Below the pieces are notes generated by a model. It had not been told where the DNA came from, ran no database searches, and worked only from the letters and a program-made list of their open reading frames with translations. This document shows positions 31,977 to 42,987 of a DNA stretch of 64,000 nt, piece by piece (the stretch's first letter is position 1; each line of letters opens with the position of its first letter). Made by a program: the position numbers and the translations under genes. The DNA comes from Cornus controversa. Its lineage: Eukaryota; Streptophyta; Magnoliopsida; Cornales; Cornaceae. The stretch is taken from the NCBI GenBank assembly GCA_026545225.1, contig CM048846.1, forward strand, positions 52,568,270 to 52,632,269. Direction: 5' to 3'.

Positions 31977-32910
31977 GAGTAAATGTTCTCCATTCCCTTG
32001 CTCGTTATTGTTTGAAATGAATGACTTACAAGGCCCTTGGTAAGTATATCAGCAAGTTGACCTTCTGTTGAGACATAGGGTGTACAAATGAGGCCACTAT
32101 CCAGCTTTTCTTTGATAAAATGTCTGTCCACTTTTACATGCTTGGTCCGGTCATGCTGAACTGGATTGTGGACTATGTTAATGGTTGATTTATTGTCACT
32201 ATATAACTTTATTGTTCCTTCCCACTTGATTCCAATATCAGTGAGTATAATCTTTAACTAGACCAACTCACAAATCCCAAGTGCCATATCTCAAAATTCG
32301 ACTTCTGCGCTGGATCTAGCCACCACGGATTGTTTCTTACTCCTCCAAGTAACCAAATTTTCCTCCAAAAACTGACCCTGGCCAGTCAACATCAGTGTAT
32401 GCTTGCAACTCCAGTTTTTCATTCTTTCGGAATAGGATGCCTTTTTCGGGAGTTGACTTCAGATAGCGTAGAATCCTATAGACAACTGCCAAATGTGTGT
32501 CTTTTGGTGAGTGCATAAATTGACTTACTTATAGGCTATATCTGGCCTTCCGTGTGATAGATAGATTAATTTTTCCACCAACCTTTGATACACGCCTCGG
32601 TCAACTACAACATCTTCCTTTGCTTCTCCTAACTTGTGATTTTGCTCAATAGGAGTATCAGCTGGCTTACATCCTAATATTCCAGTTTCATTGAGTAGAT
32701 CAAGAATGTACTTTTGTCGTGAGACAAAGATTCCATTTTTTGAGTGAGCCACTTCAATTCCTAGGAAGTACTTGCATTTTCCAAGATCTTTTATTTCAAA
32801 TTCTTTTGCAAGATGCCCTTTTAGTTGACTTATCTCTTCTAGGTCATTTTTGATCCTTCCTATATTTCTAGCTTGGTACCAGAGCCTATCAATTCTTGGT
32901 AGTCTTCACA
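31977..32910 (-). pseudogene. copia RNase H and reverse transcriptase end
   Basis: Minus strand. The RT C-terminal piece includes KDLGKCKYFLGIEVAHSKNG, FVSRQKYILDLLNETG and GRPDIAYK (32752-32525). It is followed by RNase H with KLYSDNKSTINIVHNPVQHD, TKHVKVDRHFIKEKL and QLADILTKGL, then the polypurine tract. YSDNKS and the ADILTKGL motif identify copia RNase H. The part between GRPDIAYK and SDNKS is altered. The element is 5'-truncated near 32910, just before a (TA)n tract. Confidence 0.8.
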
Positions 32911-32953
32911 CTTTATTGCTCTCACCGTCGGGTAATTGTCAAAATAGCTTTTT

Positions 32954-32988
<35 letters not shown>

Positions 32989-33049
32989 GCAGATAATTAA
33001 AGAAGAAAAATATGACAGCCCAATTCAAGTTCAATTCATCGGCTCCCAT

Positions 33050-33435
33050 TAGCATATGTGTGTCAAAGTCGTTGATTTCAACGAACCCCTTTTCTGATTT
33101 TCAAATCAGTTTTCATTCTAACAAGCAGTTTTTGGTGTTATCGTCACTCTAACGAGTTTTCTCTTTTGTAGCTTCTTTGTATGTGTTTCACAGCCACTCT
33201 TGGTGACAACACTAGATTGATTTTACGAGTAGTAACATTTGTGTGTCAAAGTCGCTAATTTCAACGAGCTCCTTTTCTAATTTTCAAATCAGTTTTCGCT
33301 CCAACGAGCTGCTTTCGATCTTTCCGTCACTCCAATAAGTTGCATTGGTCTACCGAGCCCCGCTCTTTTGTAGCTTCTTTATATGTGTTCACAACCACAG
33401 TTAGTTACATCACTAGATTGCTTTTGCAAGTCGCA
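33050..33435. repeat. tandem duplication, period ~188 bp
   Basis: Segment from TGTGTGTCAAAGTCGTTGAT (about 33056) is repeated from TGTGTGTCAAAGTCGCTAAT (about 33241) with the shared blocks TTTCAAATCAGTTTTC, TTTTGTAGCTTCTTT and CACTAGATTG. No coding sequence. Confidence 0.75.
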
Positions 33436-33497
33436 TTCAAGATTTTGTCTCCAAACTCAAGTTGGCTTTATATGACTCACCTTCAGTTTGCAGGGTT

Positions 33498-33695
33498 TGT
33501 TAGATTATATATTTCCTATTATATCTACTGTTAGATTATATATATTTTTCTAAACCACTTAGAATTAAGATTTCTTGTCTCCTAAGTTTACTTAGCCTAC
33601 AATATTATGTGCCTGTAAATAGACTTTTATATATTGTTCACAATATCAATTCACGATATCAATTCAATATATACAATCTTCCTATATTTCTAACA
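33498..33695 (-). repeat. 3' LTR of a second truncated copia element
   Basis: Short LTR with inverted ends TGTTAGA ... TTCTAACA. The right end is at 33695; the left end is either 33498 or 33529, since TGTTAGATTATATAT occurs twice. It abuts RNase H downstream sequence on the minus strand. Confidence 0.65.
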
Positions 33696-34560
33696 CTCTT
33701 AAATAAACAAAATTCTCCAACGGTAATGACTTTGTAAAGATGTCTGCAAGCTGGTCATGAGAATTACAGTGCTCCATTTGGATGTCTTGGTTGGCCACTA
33801 GATCCTGAATGAAGTGATGGCGTATTTCTATATGCTTTGTGTGACTATGATGCACCAGGTTCTTTGTTATTGCGATTGTAGATTGATTATAACAGTAAAG
33901 TGTAGTTGTCTTCTCTTGAATCTGCTTCATGTCTCCCAAAATCCTCCATAGCCAAACACTTTGACACGCTACCGTAGTAACTGCTACATATTTTGCCTAT
34001 GATGAAGAGAGAGTTGTTGATCGTTGTTTCTTTGAGCACCATGAAATTTTTCCTGAACCAAGGTTAAAAATATAACCAGAAGTGCTCCTCTAGTCTTTAA
34101 TTGAGCCTACCCAATCACTGTCAAAAAGACCATATAAATTAAAATTGTTAGTGTAGGTGTAACAAATACCATAAGAGGAGGTTCCTTTTATGTATCTCAA
34201 CACCCTCTTTAATTGCAACCCCCATGTGAATCTTGCTCGAACTTGACATGTATCTTGATAACAAACTTGTGGCAAACATAATGTCGGGCCGAGTGTTTGT
34301 GAGGTACAACAAACTTCTAAAAAAACTTCAGTAAATATGGCAATCCACCTTTTCTTCCTTATCATCCATGCAAAGTTTCTGAATTCTAATCATAGGAGTC
34401 TTCACCATATTGCAATCCTTCATATTGTATTTTTTAAAGAGGTCTAGAACATACTTTTCTTGAGATACAAATTTTTTTTCTAGCAACTTGTTTTACCTCC
34501 AATCCATAAAAATAATTCATCAAACCAAGATTAGTCATTTCAAATTCAACAATCAGACGA
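33696..34560 (-). pseudogene. copia RNase H and reverse transcriptase end
   Basis: Minus strand. RT thumb FEMTNLGLMNYFYGLEV (about 34530) is followed by disrupted sequence, RVLRYIKGTSSYGICYTY and GLFDSDWVGSIKD. RNase H has TTTLYCYNQSTIAITKNLVH, HTKHIEIRHHFIQDLV and HDQLADIFTKSLPLENF. All are standard copia signatures. Stops and frame changes separate the pieces. Its upstream RT part is missing because a Tat-like element begins at about 34565. Confidence 0.8.
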
Positions 34561-34564
34561 GTCC

Positions 34565-35655
34565 TTAAATTTTTCGACAGCTGCTGCTTCAAGCCCTGGT
34601 AAGTCAACATTCCAACGCGCCATCTCCTCCTGGTTATGGCAGATCTGCGAGTTAAGAACGTCAATCTCCCCAGCTTGAGAGGCATAGGAGGCTCGGAGAG
34701 ATTCTATCTCTGAATTCAGCATGGAACACTGAGTGTTGAAAGAGGCACGCTCGGCAACAAAGGAAACCTCCTGCTTCTCAAGTTCATTCACCGTCCACAT
34801 AAAGCGGTTAAAAATGGAGTGGGCAAATGTCACGAACTGTTGAACAATATTAAAATATGCATAAGCATATAGAAGATGAGATCGACAGAACAAAGTATAC
34901 ATGAATAAAGAAAAGATATACCCCTTCTGACGATGTCAACAAGGGGAGGGTAGCCTAGTGAAAGTAGCCCTTCATCAAAAGTTAGGGTTTGGGCATCCCT
35001 CACCCTAGCATTACTAGCTTCCTCCAGTCTTTCTTCCTCTGGTATAAAAGTGATTATGTGTAAAAAAATGAGGAAAGGAAAAAGAATCAGAAAAGAGAGA
35101 GAATAAGCTTACTAGAAGCATCCCCAGGAGCCCATAAGAGGGGATAATATGGGGGGTAGCCTCCCAGTATCCAGAAACAAAGAAGAAATAGTTTCTCCAT
35201 GACTCGAGGTGGTTATTGTGGTCCACATCAACCAAGCCTTTGTTCAGATGGTTTTCGCCTGAGCGACTATGAACATGACACCAGTCGCCAGTCTTGAAAA
35301 GCCCATAGCAAGAAAGAAACCCGCTTGCTGACAGCGGGATATCAAAATCACAAGACTTCCACAAAACGAGAGAAGCTATAATAATACGCCAAGAAATTGG
35401 CGTGAGCTGAGAATGGCAGAGGTTCGTCGTGTGAAGGAGTTCCTGTACGAATACCAGAATTGGGAACCGGAGACCATAGGCGAAAGCGCTCTCATAAAAA
35501 CATGTCTCCCCCTGGTAAATTGAGTAAACCTTATCTGCTGAGGAGGGGGCTCGAACTACAACTCTGTCAGGAAATGAGTAATGAGCGAACAGCTCCTTTA
35601 CATCTTGATTGGTCATGGCAGAGGCGATATCTCGGCACTTGGGGTAATTGGCCAT
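34565..35655 (-). pseudogene. antisense extra ORF, gypsy-type putative transposon protein
   Basis: The first exon-like frame starts at 35655 (MANYPKCRDIASAM) and is open for about 181 codons. It contains GLRFPILVFVQELLHTTNLC, SQLTPISWRIIIASLVLWKS and FLSCYGLFKTGDWCHVHSR, matching the conserved pattern of the putative gypsy-type transposon domain (PF04195 family: LRFP..F...L...G..P.QL.PN.WR). A possible intron follows (GTAAGC at 35112), then EERLEEASNARVRDAQTL, another intron-like gap, and a coiled-coil exon at about 34836-34565 (FNRFMWTVNELEKQEVSF to EEMARWNVDLPGLEAAAVEK). I could not make all exon phases agree, and the 3' end is cut off by the copia junction, so it is called broken. Confidence 0.6.
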
Positions 35656-35859
35656 GAAAAAATAAAGAAGTTGAACTTTGTGCCATAAAATGATGCTAGA
35701 GGAAATGTAGAAATCGGGATAGAGGTGAGAGTGTGGTGCACAGAGCACAAAGAGGGATTCTTGCTTTGAAAGAATGAACGAAGAGGGAAGATGCCAAGGG
35801 ATTTTATAGGAGTTCAAGAAGACCAACGACTACAAAGCAACGTTCAAAAAGCAACATTT

Positions 35860-36150
35860 AATAAACTTCAACGTATGGATTCCAACGTTCATGAAGACAA
35901 CGCCTGAAGGAGAGGAGCTGGTCAAGGCCATCGCTTAAGGGCGGCCAAAACCACCCCACAAAGGTGGCCAAGGATGCCCCTCAAGGGCGGTCCTGCCCCC
36001 CCCCCCCCAAAAAAAAAAAAAAGAACTTGTAGCAACCTAAAATCCACGGGCCAAGATAAAGACCTAGCAAAGTTACTTAAGCCTGAGTCCATTTTTACGG
36101 CCCAGAAAGCCAGCCATAGTGTTCCTAAGGACCAGTAAACGACCCTCATG
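35860..36150. other. element spacer with homopolymer tract
   Basis: Non-coding part of the Tat-like element with a C-run and A-run (35995-36022). No credible ORF. Confidence 0.4.
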
Positions 36151-36163
36151 AACAGGGGGCATC

Positions 36164-36665
36164 TGATATAGCATTTGACTCCAAATGTGACACATGTAAC
36201 GTGAAGGTTGAAGATTACGTGACATAGACAAAAAGTATACTTTGACTAAGACTTTTCTCTCTCTAGATAAGTCTGTGAAACTGAAAAGTCAGTCTTATAT
36301 TAGGACACGCTCCCAATTGACTGCTATAAATACAGAGACAGTCTATATACCAGGTACGCAATGAATACCCTCTAAAGTGCCTTTATAGCTTAAAAAAGTC
36401 ATTCCAATTTCTGACTTGATCATCGGAGCACAGTTGACCGGCACTACGCTAGTGCCCTTTCTACTACCTTCTTTTGTCCTTTTTACATGTACACAATGAA
36501 TACCCTCTAAAGTGCCTTTATAGCCTAAGAAAGCCCTTTCGATTTCTAACTTGATCATCGGAGCGTAATCGGCAGCACCACACCGACACTCTTTCGACTA
36601 CCCTTCTTTAGTTTTTTTACATGTTGACGTTTGACCAGTTCGGGGTTAATTTGTGCTTCATCACA
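36164..36665 (+). repeat. 3' LTR of the Tat-like element
   Basis: Starts TGATATAGC after the polypurine tract and ends near GTGCTTCATCACA. TATA-like GCTATAAATACAGAGAC at 36322-36338 suggests the promoter. Downstream it contains a ~135-bp tandem duplication: GCAATGAATACCCTCTAAAG (36357) is repeated with CAATGAATACCCTCTAAAG (36495), each followed by TGATCATCGGAGC. The ends are inferred without a second LTR. Confidence 0.6.
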
Positions 36666-36984
36666 AATCTTGTGAATGTTATGTGGTAGGATTTGTGATA
36701 TATATATATATATATATATATATCACAACTCGGTTATATTTATGTAGTATATATTAAGTATGAGAGAAAATCCCTCTCATTGACTTGAATTTCGCGATAC
36801 CCACAATTTTAGTTGTTGCATATTTGACTCACAAAATTGAAGAGCTAAGTCGCAACCTAACTCCCATAATTCTTTTAAACGTGTCTCGTGCTATGCACAT
36901 TCTCGTTACTCCCTCTCGCTTGTGTGTCTCGTTCTTCACCATTTTCTCTCTCTTCGTTCTCCTAAGTATCGACAACGACTGCCT
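36666..36984. other. intergenic stretch with (TA)n hairpin
   Basis: A (TA)n run at 36699-36722 is bordered by TTTGTGATAT and ATATCACAACT, giving an extended palindrome. Otherwise nothing recognisable. Confidence 0.5.
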
Positions 36985-37325
36985 CAACCTACCTCCACTT
37001 CCACCTCCACCGCCAGCTTCCACAGCTCCACCACTGAAACTCTCTCCCGTTCCCAGATAATTCCTTGTCACCGGCATCACCTCTTCTCGGACTGACTTCC
37101 CGGGAGATTCCCCGTTGGTGATGACAGAATATTCTCTTGGTTGGGAGAGAATCCATGACTGATAGAGGTCCCATGGCTATGATCGGAGGAGACTGATGAT
37201 ATAGACGTAACATCTTCCGGTTTGCCGTCTGGACCATGATCGGAGAATCGGTTCGGCAAAGAATTAACTCTGGCTTGTTCTACTATTTTGTTGTCCGAAA
37301 CTGTTTGATTGTCTTTGCCTTCCAT
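36985..37325 (-). CDS. hypothetical protein, possible first exon
   Basis: The minus-strand frame from ATG at 37325 (MEGKDNQTVSDNKIVEQARV) is hydrophilic and serine-rich with SISSVSSDHSHGTSISHG and ends SPTGNLPGSQSEKR at a stop near 37077. A glycine-rich run encoded further down in another frame (GGGGGSGGR) suggests composition bias. The base composition is more gene-like than its surroundings. No family recognised; it could be a first exon, a captured gene fragment or chance. Confidence 0.3.
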
Positions 37326-37651
37326 TTTCTGTGAGTATGAGCTTTACTAATGTGTGCAAGGGAGTTGAGTAAATGGAAGATAAAATTTTGCTTGGTGATT
37401 AGTGATATTGACATGGATGGATAGGTGTGGCAGTTTGTGTTTGAAATGATTCAGAGAAATTCACCACTAAACAACGCATGCGGGGTTAAAATAAAGACTA
37501 ATGTTAGAATAACCCAGATAATGCACAGAATATATGATAGACTCATCTTGGCCCTCTATGAAGTACAGTGAGGTCCATCTACTGTATACATCCGAAGGCC
37601 AGCTGTTTAGGTGGCAATGCATTCTGTCCGGAAAAAAAATTTTATAATTTA
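37326..37651. other. unassigned intergenic sequence
   Basis: Possible upstream region of the hypothetical minus-strand ORF. Nothing recognisable. Confidence 0.3.
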
Positions 37652-37781
37652 AAAGGATCCAAGCTGGACCATTATTCTTTCGCGATATTTGTTATTTGTT
37701 ACCACAATCAATGATGAAAGGATCCAAGCTGGACCATTATTCTTTCGCGATATTTGTTATTTGTTACCACAATCAATGATG
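37652..37781. repeat. perfect 65-bp tandem duplication
   Basis: Two essentially identical 65-base units, 37652-37716 and 37717-37781, each starting AAAGGATCCAAGCTGGACCA and ending CACAATCAATGATG. Their identity indicates a recent event. Confidence 0.9.
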
Positions 37782-38278
37782 ACGGACACTGTTAATCTGG
37801 ATAACACCGATCACTAATAATTTACATTACTAACATTATATCACTCAGTTTAATAACATATGTTACTACTTATGGTTACAATCGTTGTCCACTGAAGAGA
37901 TGTCAGAAAATACGAAATGGTTAGAATTTTTACTCCAAGCTATTACCTACTAAAGCAACTCCCGGATAAGAGGAGCCCACCTCATTAGTTGGGGATTAGG
38001 AATGGAGAAGGTGCAAATATTCAATTTAAAGGTGGTGTTGGTGTTTATTCTACATCATTAGCTTACAAATAATATAATGATGTGACATAAATATCACTAA
38101 TTTATCAACCCCATTATATGAGAGGATTTGTTTGCTTGACAAGGTAAACTGAATTACTTAATCCCATCTGTAAAAAAAAAAAAAACAATTACTTAATCCC
38201 AAATAATTTGCACCAGTGATCCCAACATCACGATTATTATTGACAGGCAAGATTAACTCTTTCTATCAAAAACTATCT
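37782..38278. other. unassigned intergenic sequence
   Basis: No gene, clear repeat or element end seen. Confidence 0.3.
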
Positions 38279-38570
38279 GTAATACCCCGCTCCAATACAT
38301 GGTATGATATTGTCCGCTTTGGGCCTGAGCCCGCACGATTTTGCTCTTGGGTTTACCCCAAAAGGCCTCATACCATTTGAAGAGAACATACTACATATAA
38401 GCACATCCCCTTTTCCACACCCAGGCGATGTGGGATTGAGCACCCTGTACCCTGTCAGTGTGGTAGCTCAGCCCAGTGTCTGTCTATGCACCCGCCCACT
38501 CACACCCGTCCACAAGGGTTACTACAATCCACCCCCCTACGAGGCCCGACGCCCTCGTCGGCACACTTAC
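38279..38570 (-). mobile_element. TRIM-like LTR fragment
   Basis: Starts TGTAATACCCCGCTCC and is strongly similar to 40357-40634 (shared blocks GGTATGATATTGT.CGCTTT, AAAAGGCCTCATAC, CTACATATAA.CACATCCCC, TGTGGGATTGAGCACCCTGT, CTACAATCCACCCCCCTA, GTCGGCACACTT). It stops at the junction with an FTB exon-1 fragment at 38571 and lacks primer site and second repeat. Orientation is taken from the 40.4-kb copy. Confidence 0.65.
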
Positions 38571-38770
38571 TTCCACCATCCATTGCTCTCGCTGTGTGAT
38601 CGTCACTCTCGGAGCCGACGACGATGCCATTCCTATAGAAGATTATTTTCAACTGTCAAATTAATTAAAAATATATAAAATTTTAATTGTATAAGGGCAT
38701 TTCTGTAACTTTACTCCCACAATACTTTTCTCAATTTCCCAAAAAAGAAACTACGATCTCTCCTCCCCAC
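38571..38770 (-). pseudogene. FTB (protein farnesyltransferase beta) exon-1 fragment with leader
   Basis: From ATG at 38630 on the minus strand: MASSSSAPRVTITQREQWMV and then E, after which the TRIM-like sequence begins. The same DNA, including about 140 bp upstream of the ATG (TATAGAAGATTATTTTCAAC and onward to ACTACGAT), is present at 61887-62086, where it leads into recognisable FTB exons 2 and 3. Unlike that copy, this one keeps the reading frame around TQREQ. Only 21 codons remain, so no product is expected. Confidence 0.7.
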
Positions 38771-40356
38771 TCTGGTTATCTCCATCTTCTTCTTCCTTCC
38801 AACCCTAGAGGAGCACCACCACTACTGCTATCCATCACCGTCCACCGTCGTACTTGTCCACCGCTGTATCTCTTGTTAACATCTTTTCGATAAAAATCTC
38901 GAGGGAACAGATATTTTTAGATTTTTTGTTAATTTTTTTATATAATTTAAATTCGATATTGGTTTTTCCCAAATAAATAGAGTGGTGGGTCCAACGAAAA
39001 TCTATGTGTTAGAACTCTCTATGGTAACAATTTCATAGAAAATCTATGTGTTAGAACTCTCTAACATTTAACAAAACTTATACTAACAATTTCATAGAAT
39101 ATCAATTACCAAGTATGATGCCAAGCAAAAATAAAAAACTAATACTAAAGTTAGAATCTAAAAACTACATGTCCAAAAGTGCAGCAAAGACACCCAAATT
39201 CAAAGCAATTTAAGTATTTAACAACCAAAAGAAACAATATTTCACAATGCCCAAAAGTGCATATTCAGTCCAAAGTTCCAAACTGGAACACAGTTACACA
39301 AAGTCCACGAAAAACTCAGTAATCAGTATCATGATCAACATCAACCAATCAATTTACAGGACCACAATAGAAAAGTCACAACTTTGAATTTGCAGCAAAG
39401 ACACCCAAATTCAAAGCAATTTAACAACCAAAAGAAACAGTAGTCAAGCAACAAGAACAAACTACAATAGAATTAAGATGCAAAACAGACCATGTAATCT
39501 GATAGAAGAGAAAAGACTTGCAAAATCAAAACTCAAAACAGACGAGAGAAGTGGAAATACACCCGAAGTGAACAGAGAGACCTTGTCGGTGCTCCTCGAG
39601 GTTGCCGGAGCTGTAGGAGCCTAGGAGGTCGACAATCGCACTATCGCAGGTCTTCAAGACTTCCAAAAGAAAGAAAAGAGAAGTGGAGAAGTTGATACTT
39701 GATTACTTGAAAGTTGATCGCAGTTCGCACCGTCGTACCGTCGCAGGTCTAAAGAGAGAAAAGACTCAAAGAGAATGGCCGATCACAGTTCGCCAAGTCG
39801 CATCGTCGCAGGTCGCACCGTCGTCGACACTTCGCGAAATCCAGGGCTTCTTCGAATGGGACTTCAGTGCTTCACTTCTTCAGGTCTTCGACTTCGAATG
39901 TATAGTTATATACAGTATGTGTAAATGTAATTATGTATATTCATATATTGTAAGTTCTTGGGCTAAGTGGCGAACCGAGTATAATGGGCTTATTGGGCTT
40001 TCAATTATATTGCCCAAAAGAATTAAATTTAACCCAAAAGAATTAAATTTAACCCAAAGAGAAATCGAGAAAAGACCCAGGAAGGCCGTAAGGCCCAATA
40101 AAAAATGAAGTAAAAGTGAGTTTTGCTGAATCAGTAGAATCGTACGGTTCTACGCGTGATTCTACCGATTCAACTCCGTTTCTATCAAAAAATTGCTCAG
40201 AATCATTTAATGGGCATGATAATAACAATTGTAAACGCTAATCAGTTGTACCACCAGCACTGAGAATACCCACCACCACGGGCACGCAATCACCCTTGAT
40301 AAAATCACATCATTGCTATTACTACCATTACTGAATGCCATCCTCTACCGCCAAAT
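38771..40356. other. unassigned region, several short repeats
   Basis: No recognisable gene. Local repeats: AAAATCTATGTGTTAGAACT with CTCTA at 38998 and 39039; CACCCAAATTCAAAGCAATT at 39190 and 39401; AAAGAATTAAATTTAACCC at 40016 and 40034. The 141-codon frame at 39683 has no domain. The G/C-rich GTCGCA repeats near 39.72-39.82 kb could be leader sequence of an unrecognised element. Confidence 0.4.
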
Positions 40357-40677
40357 TGTAATAACCCGCTCCACCACATGGTATGATATTGTTCGCTTTG
40401 GACCTAACCCGCACAATTTTGTTCTTGAATTTTACCCCTAAAAGGCCTCATACGATTTGGAGAGAACACACTACATATAATCACATCCCCTTCTCCACAC
40501 CCAGACTATGTGGGATTGAGCACCCTGTAACATGTCAGTGTTGTAGCTCGCCACAATGTTTCTTCTTGCACCCGCTCACAAGGGTCACTACAATCCACCC
40601 CCCTAGGAGGCCCGACATTCCCATCGTCGGCACACTTTGGACTAAGCTCCGGCTCTGATACCATTTGTAATAATCCG
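40357..40677 (-). mobile_element. TRIM-like element, primer site present
   Basis: Left repeat TGTAATAACCCGCTCC at 40357. Near the right end GCTCTGATACCA (40652-40663) is the exact complement of the initiator-Met primer-binding site TGGTATCAGAGC. A few bases later a second repeat starts (TGTAATAATCCG, 40666-40677) and is immediately cut by another sequence starting TGTAATACCCTG. No coding capacity. Minus-strand orientation. Confidence 0.75.
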
Positions 40678-42640
40678 TGTAATACCCTGTAATTTTTGAC
40701 GTCATTTATTTTAATTTAAATGCTTTATATATATATATATATATATATAATTGTTATTTGAATTGCTTTGTTGATTGATTTAAATTTCCTTGAGTACTTT
40801 AAATGTTATATTGTTATTATTTTATTTGAATTGTTTTGTTGATTGTGTATTGATTAATTTAAATTTTCTTGACTGCTTTAAATGTTAGGGAGTTTTTTTT
40901 ATTTATTTAATTCTGGTTGGGTTGGGTATTTGGATTATCTTTTATTTTAATTTTGGATTGGGCTAGGGTGAATTTGGGTTGAGTTGGGCTAGAATGGCTG
41001 GGCTTGAGATATACTTATTTTGATGGGCTAGGGTTTATATTTTTTATAAATATATTTTTATATTTTTGGAGTTTATTTAGTTTTCTAAAATAATAATAAT
41101 AAAAGAAAAGAAAAGAGGGGACTAGGGTTTCTGCCTTTAGTTTTACGCACAGAAACTCAGAGTGTAGACGAAAGAGAGGAGAGAGAGAAGGAGCGATCAA
41201 GTGGACGAGTTTCAAATCATCAAAGAAGAAAGTTCGACTCTTCTCTTCCCTTCCCTTTTGAATCTATATACATAGACTAAATCCTGCAATGTGTAAATTG
41301 TTTGTTGCATTATTTATTTTAATCTTTCATTTTGGTATAAAATTGATTTTATAAATCTGATTTTCCTCTGTGGATCATGATTTATGTGTAATTAATTTGG
41401 CAATTGAGGATTGGTGTTGGAATATTTATTTACACACATATAGATACACGCATACATGTATATGATGAATATGTTGATATGTTAAGTTTAAATTTGTGGT
41501 TGTTTAATGTAGCAAATAATGGTTTGTTGAATTGTTCTTACTGGATTAACTTACCCTAGAACATTCAGGAATGGATTATGGAGGGATTTAAATTTAATTT
41601 TGAAAATTTGTTGAAGAACCCTAGAAGTTGTGATTTGAGGGTTTTCGTTTCAGGGCATTTTTGATGAGGCTTTTGGTACCAATAGATAGCTTACGACGAG
41701 AGGAGAAGATCGGTATAAAATTTGGGTCGAACGAAGGTTGGGAAGTGGGCGGAAAGAGGTTGCCTACGAGCCTGAAAAGTGCGCACAGGCTAGGGGAGGA
41801 AGAAGGCTGGGTAGCCTTCCCCCATGCTCTTCGCTGGCGTGTGTCGGCACGTGGCGCAAGCCGGTACCAGGGAAGGTACAGATGGGCCCCACTCGCAGGG
41901 GCCCACCTCTGGGCTCAGTTTGGGCCCATTCCGGATTAGTTTAATTTTTTTTTTATATATTTTTGAAAATTTTTAAAAATCTTGAAATTTCGGAAAACCA
42001 TTTTTTAAAAATACTTTAAATTTTCAAAAAATTCCCAAATTTATATTTTCAGTTTCTTGGGGGTTAAATAAGCTTGAGTTTTAAATATCAAGTCAAAATG
42101 AGTTTCCCTTGTGGTTATATTGATTTTAAAAGTATGTTTCAAAATAGGGTTTTTATCTTCTTTTATTTGAAAAATATTTTAAAATTTTCAGAAAATTCTA
42201 AAAAAATTTAAGTAACCTTTTAGGGACAGAATACACTTGGGTTTTAACTTTCAAGTGAAAATGAGCTTCCCTCGTGGTTCAATTGGTTTTAAAAGTATGC
42301 CTCAAAACTGTGTTTTGTTTTTCTTTTATTAGAAAAATATTTTTAAAATTTTCGAAAATCAAGAATAATTTAACAGAATTTTTAGGAACCGAATAGGCCC
42401 AGAAACCTAGATTAGAGATAGGTTTAGACTCCCTTGAAGATTTAGGTACATTGGAGATCTAGTTGTGTGCTTGTTCCTAAAATTGGTGGTTATATTATTT
42501 TTGCTCCTCAACTGTATTGTCTTTGAAATTATGATTGTCCATGATATACTTGATTTTAATTTAATTGTGAATGAGTTATTTATTGTGATGATTGAATTTC
42601 TATTAGATTAAATTCATATGTTTGTGCAGTTTAAAGCACT
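40678..42640 (+). mobile_element. putative chromovirus-like LTR inserted in or joined to the TRIM
   Basis: Begins TGTAATACCCTGTAATTTTT, typical of plant chromovirus LTRs. It includes a (TA)n tract (40726-40749), a transcribed-leader-like GA-rich part (41150-41200) and a GC-rich block (41680-41940) whose two overlapping frames (41661-41939) look incidental. A ~170-bp imperfect tandem repeat follows (TTGAGTTTTAAATATCAAGT.AAAATGAG at 42073 and TTGGGTTTTAACTTTCAAGT.AAAATGAG at 42238). The right end was not found. Confidence 0.5.
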
Positions 42641-42679
42641 ATGCACAATCTTTTATTTCATGTAGTAGTTTGATTTGAG

Positions 42680-42805
42680 AGGCATGTAAAAATTGCCAAG
42701 GGGCATGTTAGGATTACCAATACCTATTAATGTATCTAAAATTTAAGGAGACATGTAAGAATTGTCAGAGAGCATATCGGGATTGCCAATGCCTATTAAA
42801 ATATT
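42680..42805. repeat. tandem duplication, period ~64 bp
   Basis: GGCATGTAAAAATTGCCA, then GGCATGTTAGGATTACCAAT and ACCTATTAA is repeated as GACATGTAAGAATTGTCA, GAGCATATCGGGATTGCCAAT and GCCTATTAA. Imperfect; no coding meaning seen. Confidence 0.65.
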
Positions 42806-42987
42806 CAAAAATAATAATGATAGCATGTCAAAATTACTTTGATTTATTAAAATACATGCATATATTTTTTTATCAACTACTTTCCAATAAAGTTTGCACC
42901 CAATTCTTTGCTCCACTAGAAGGTGCGTACAAACAAGTGGTTCTATCACCTGTTGAGGGAATCGGAAAAACAGTATTAACACACTAG

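Larger units (their letters stand above)
34565..36163 (+). mobile_element. 3' part of a Tat-like Ty3-gypsy element with antisense extra ORF
   Basis: Sequence between the copia RT break and the LTR at 36164. A plus-strand polypurine tract ACAGGGGGC (36152-36160) precedes the LTR, so the element is on the plus strand. Its recognisable ORF (34565-35655) lies on the opposite strand. Plant Tat elements are known to carry extra ORFs, including antisense ones, between pol and the 3' LTR (published work on additional ORFs in Ty3-gypsy). The 5' LTR, gag and pol are missing. Confidence 0.6.

Noticed and set aside
38304-38678. 124-codon plus-strand ORF
   Set aside because: Spans the TRIM-like sequence and the antisense of the FTB fragment.
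41661-41944. GC-rich overlapping ORFs (92 and 68 codons)
   Set aside because: Lie inside a chromovirus-like LTR; no domain and two frames equally open.
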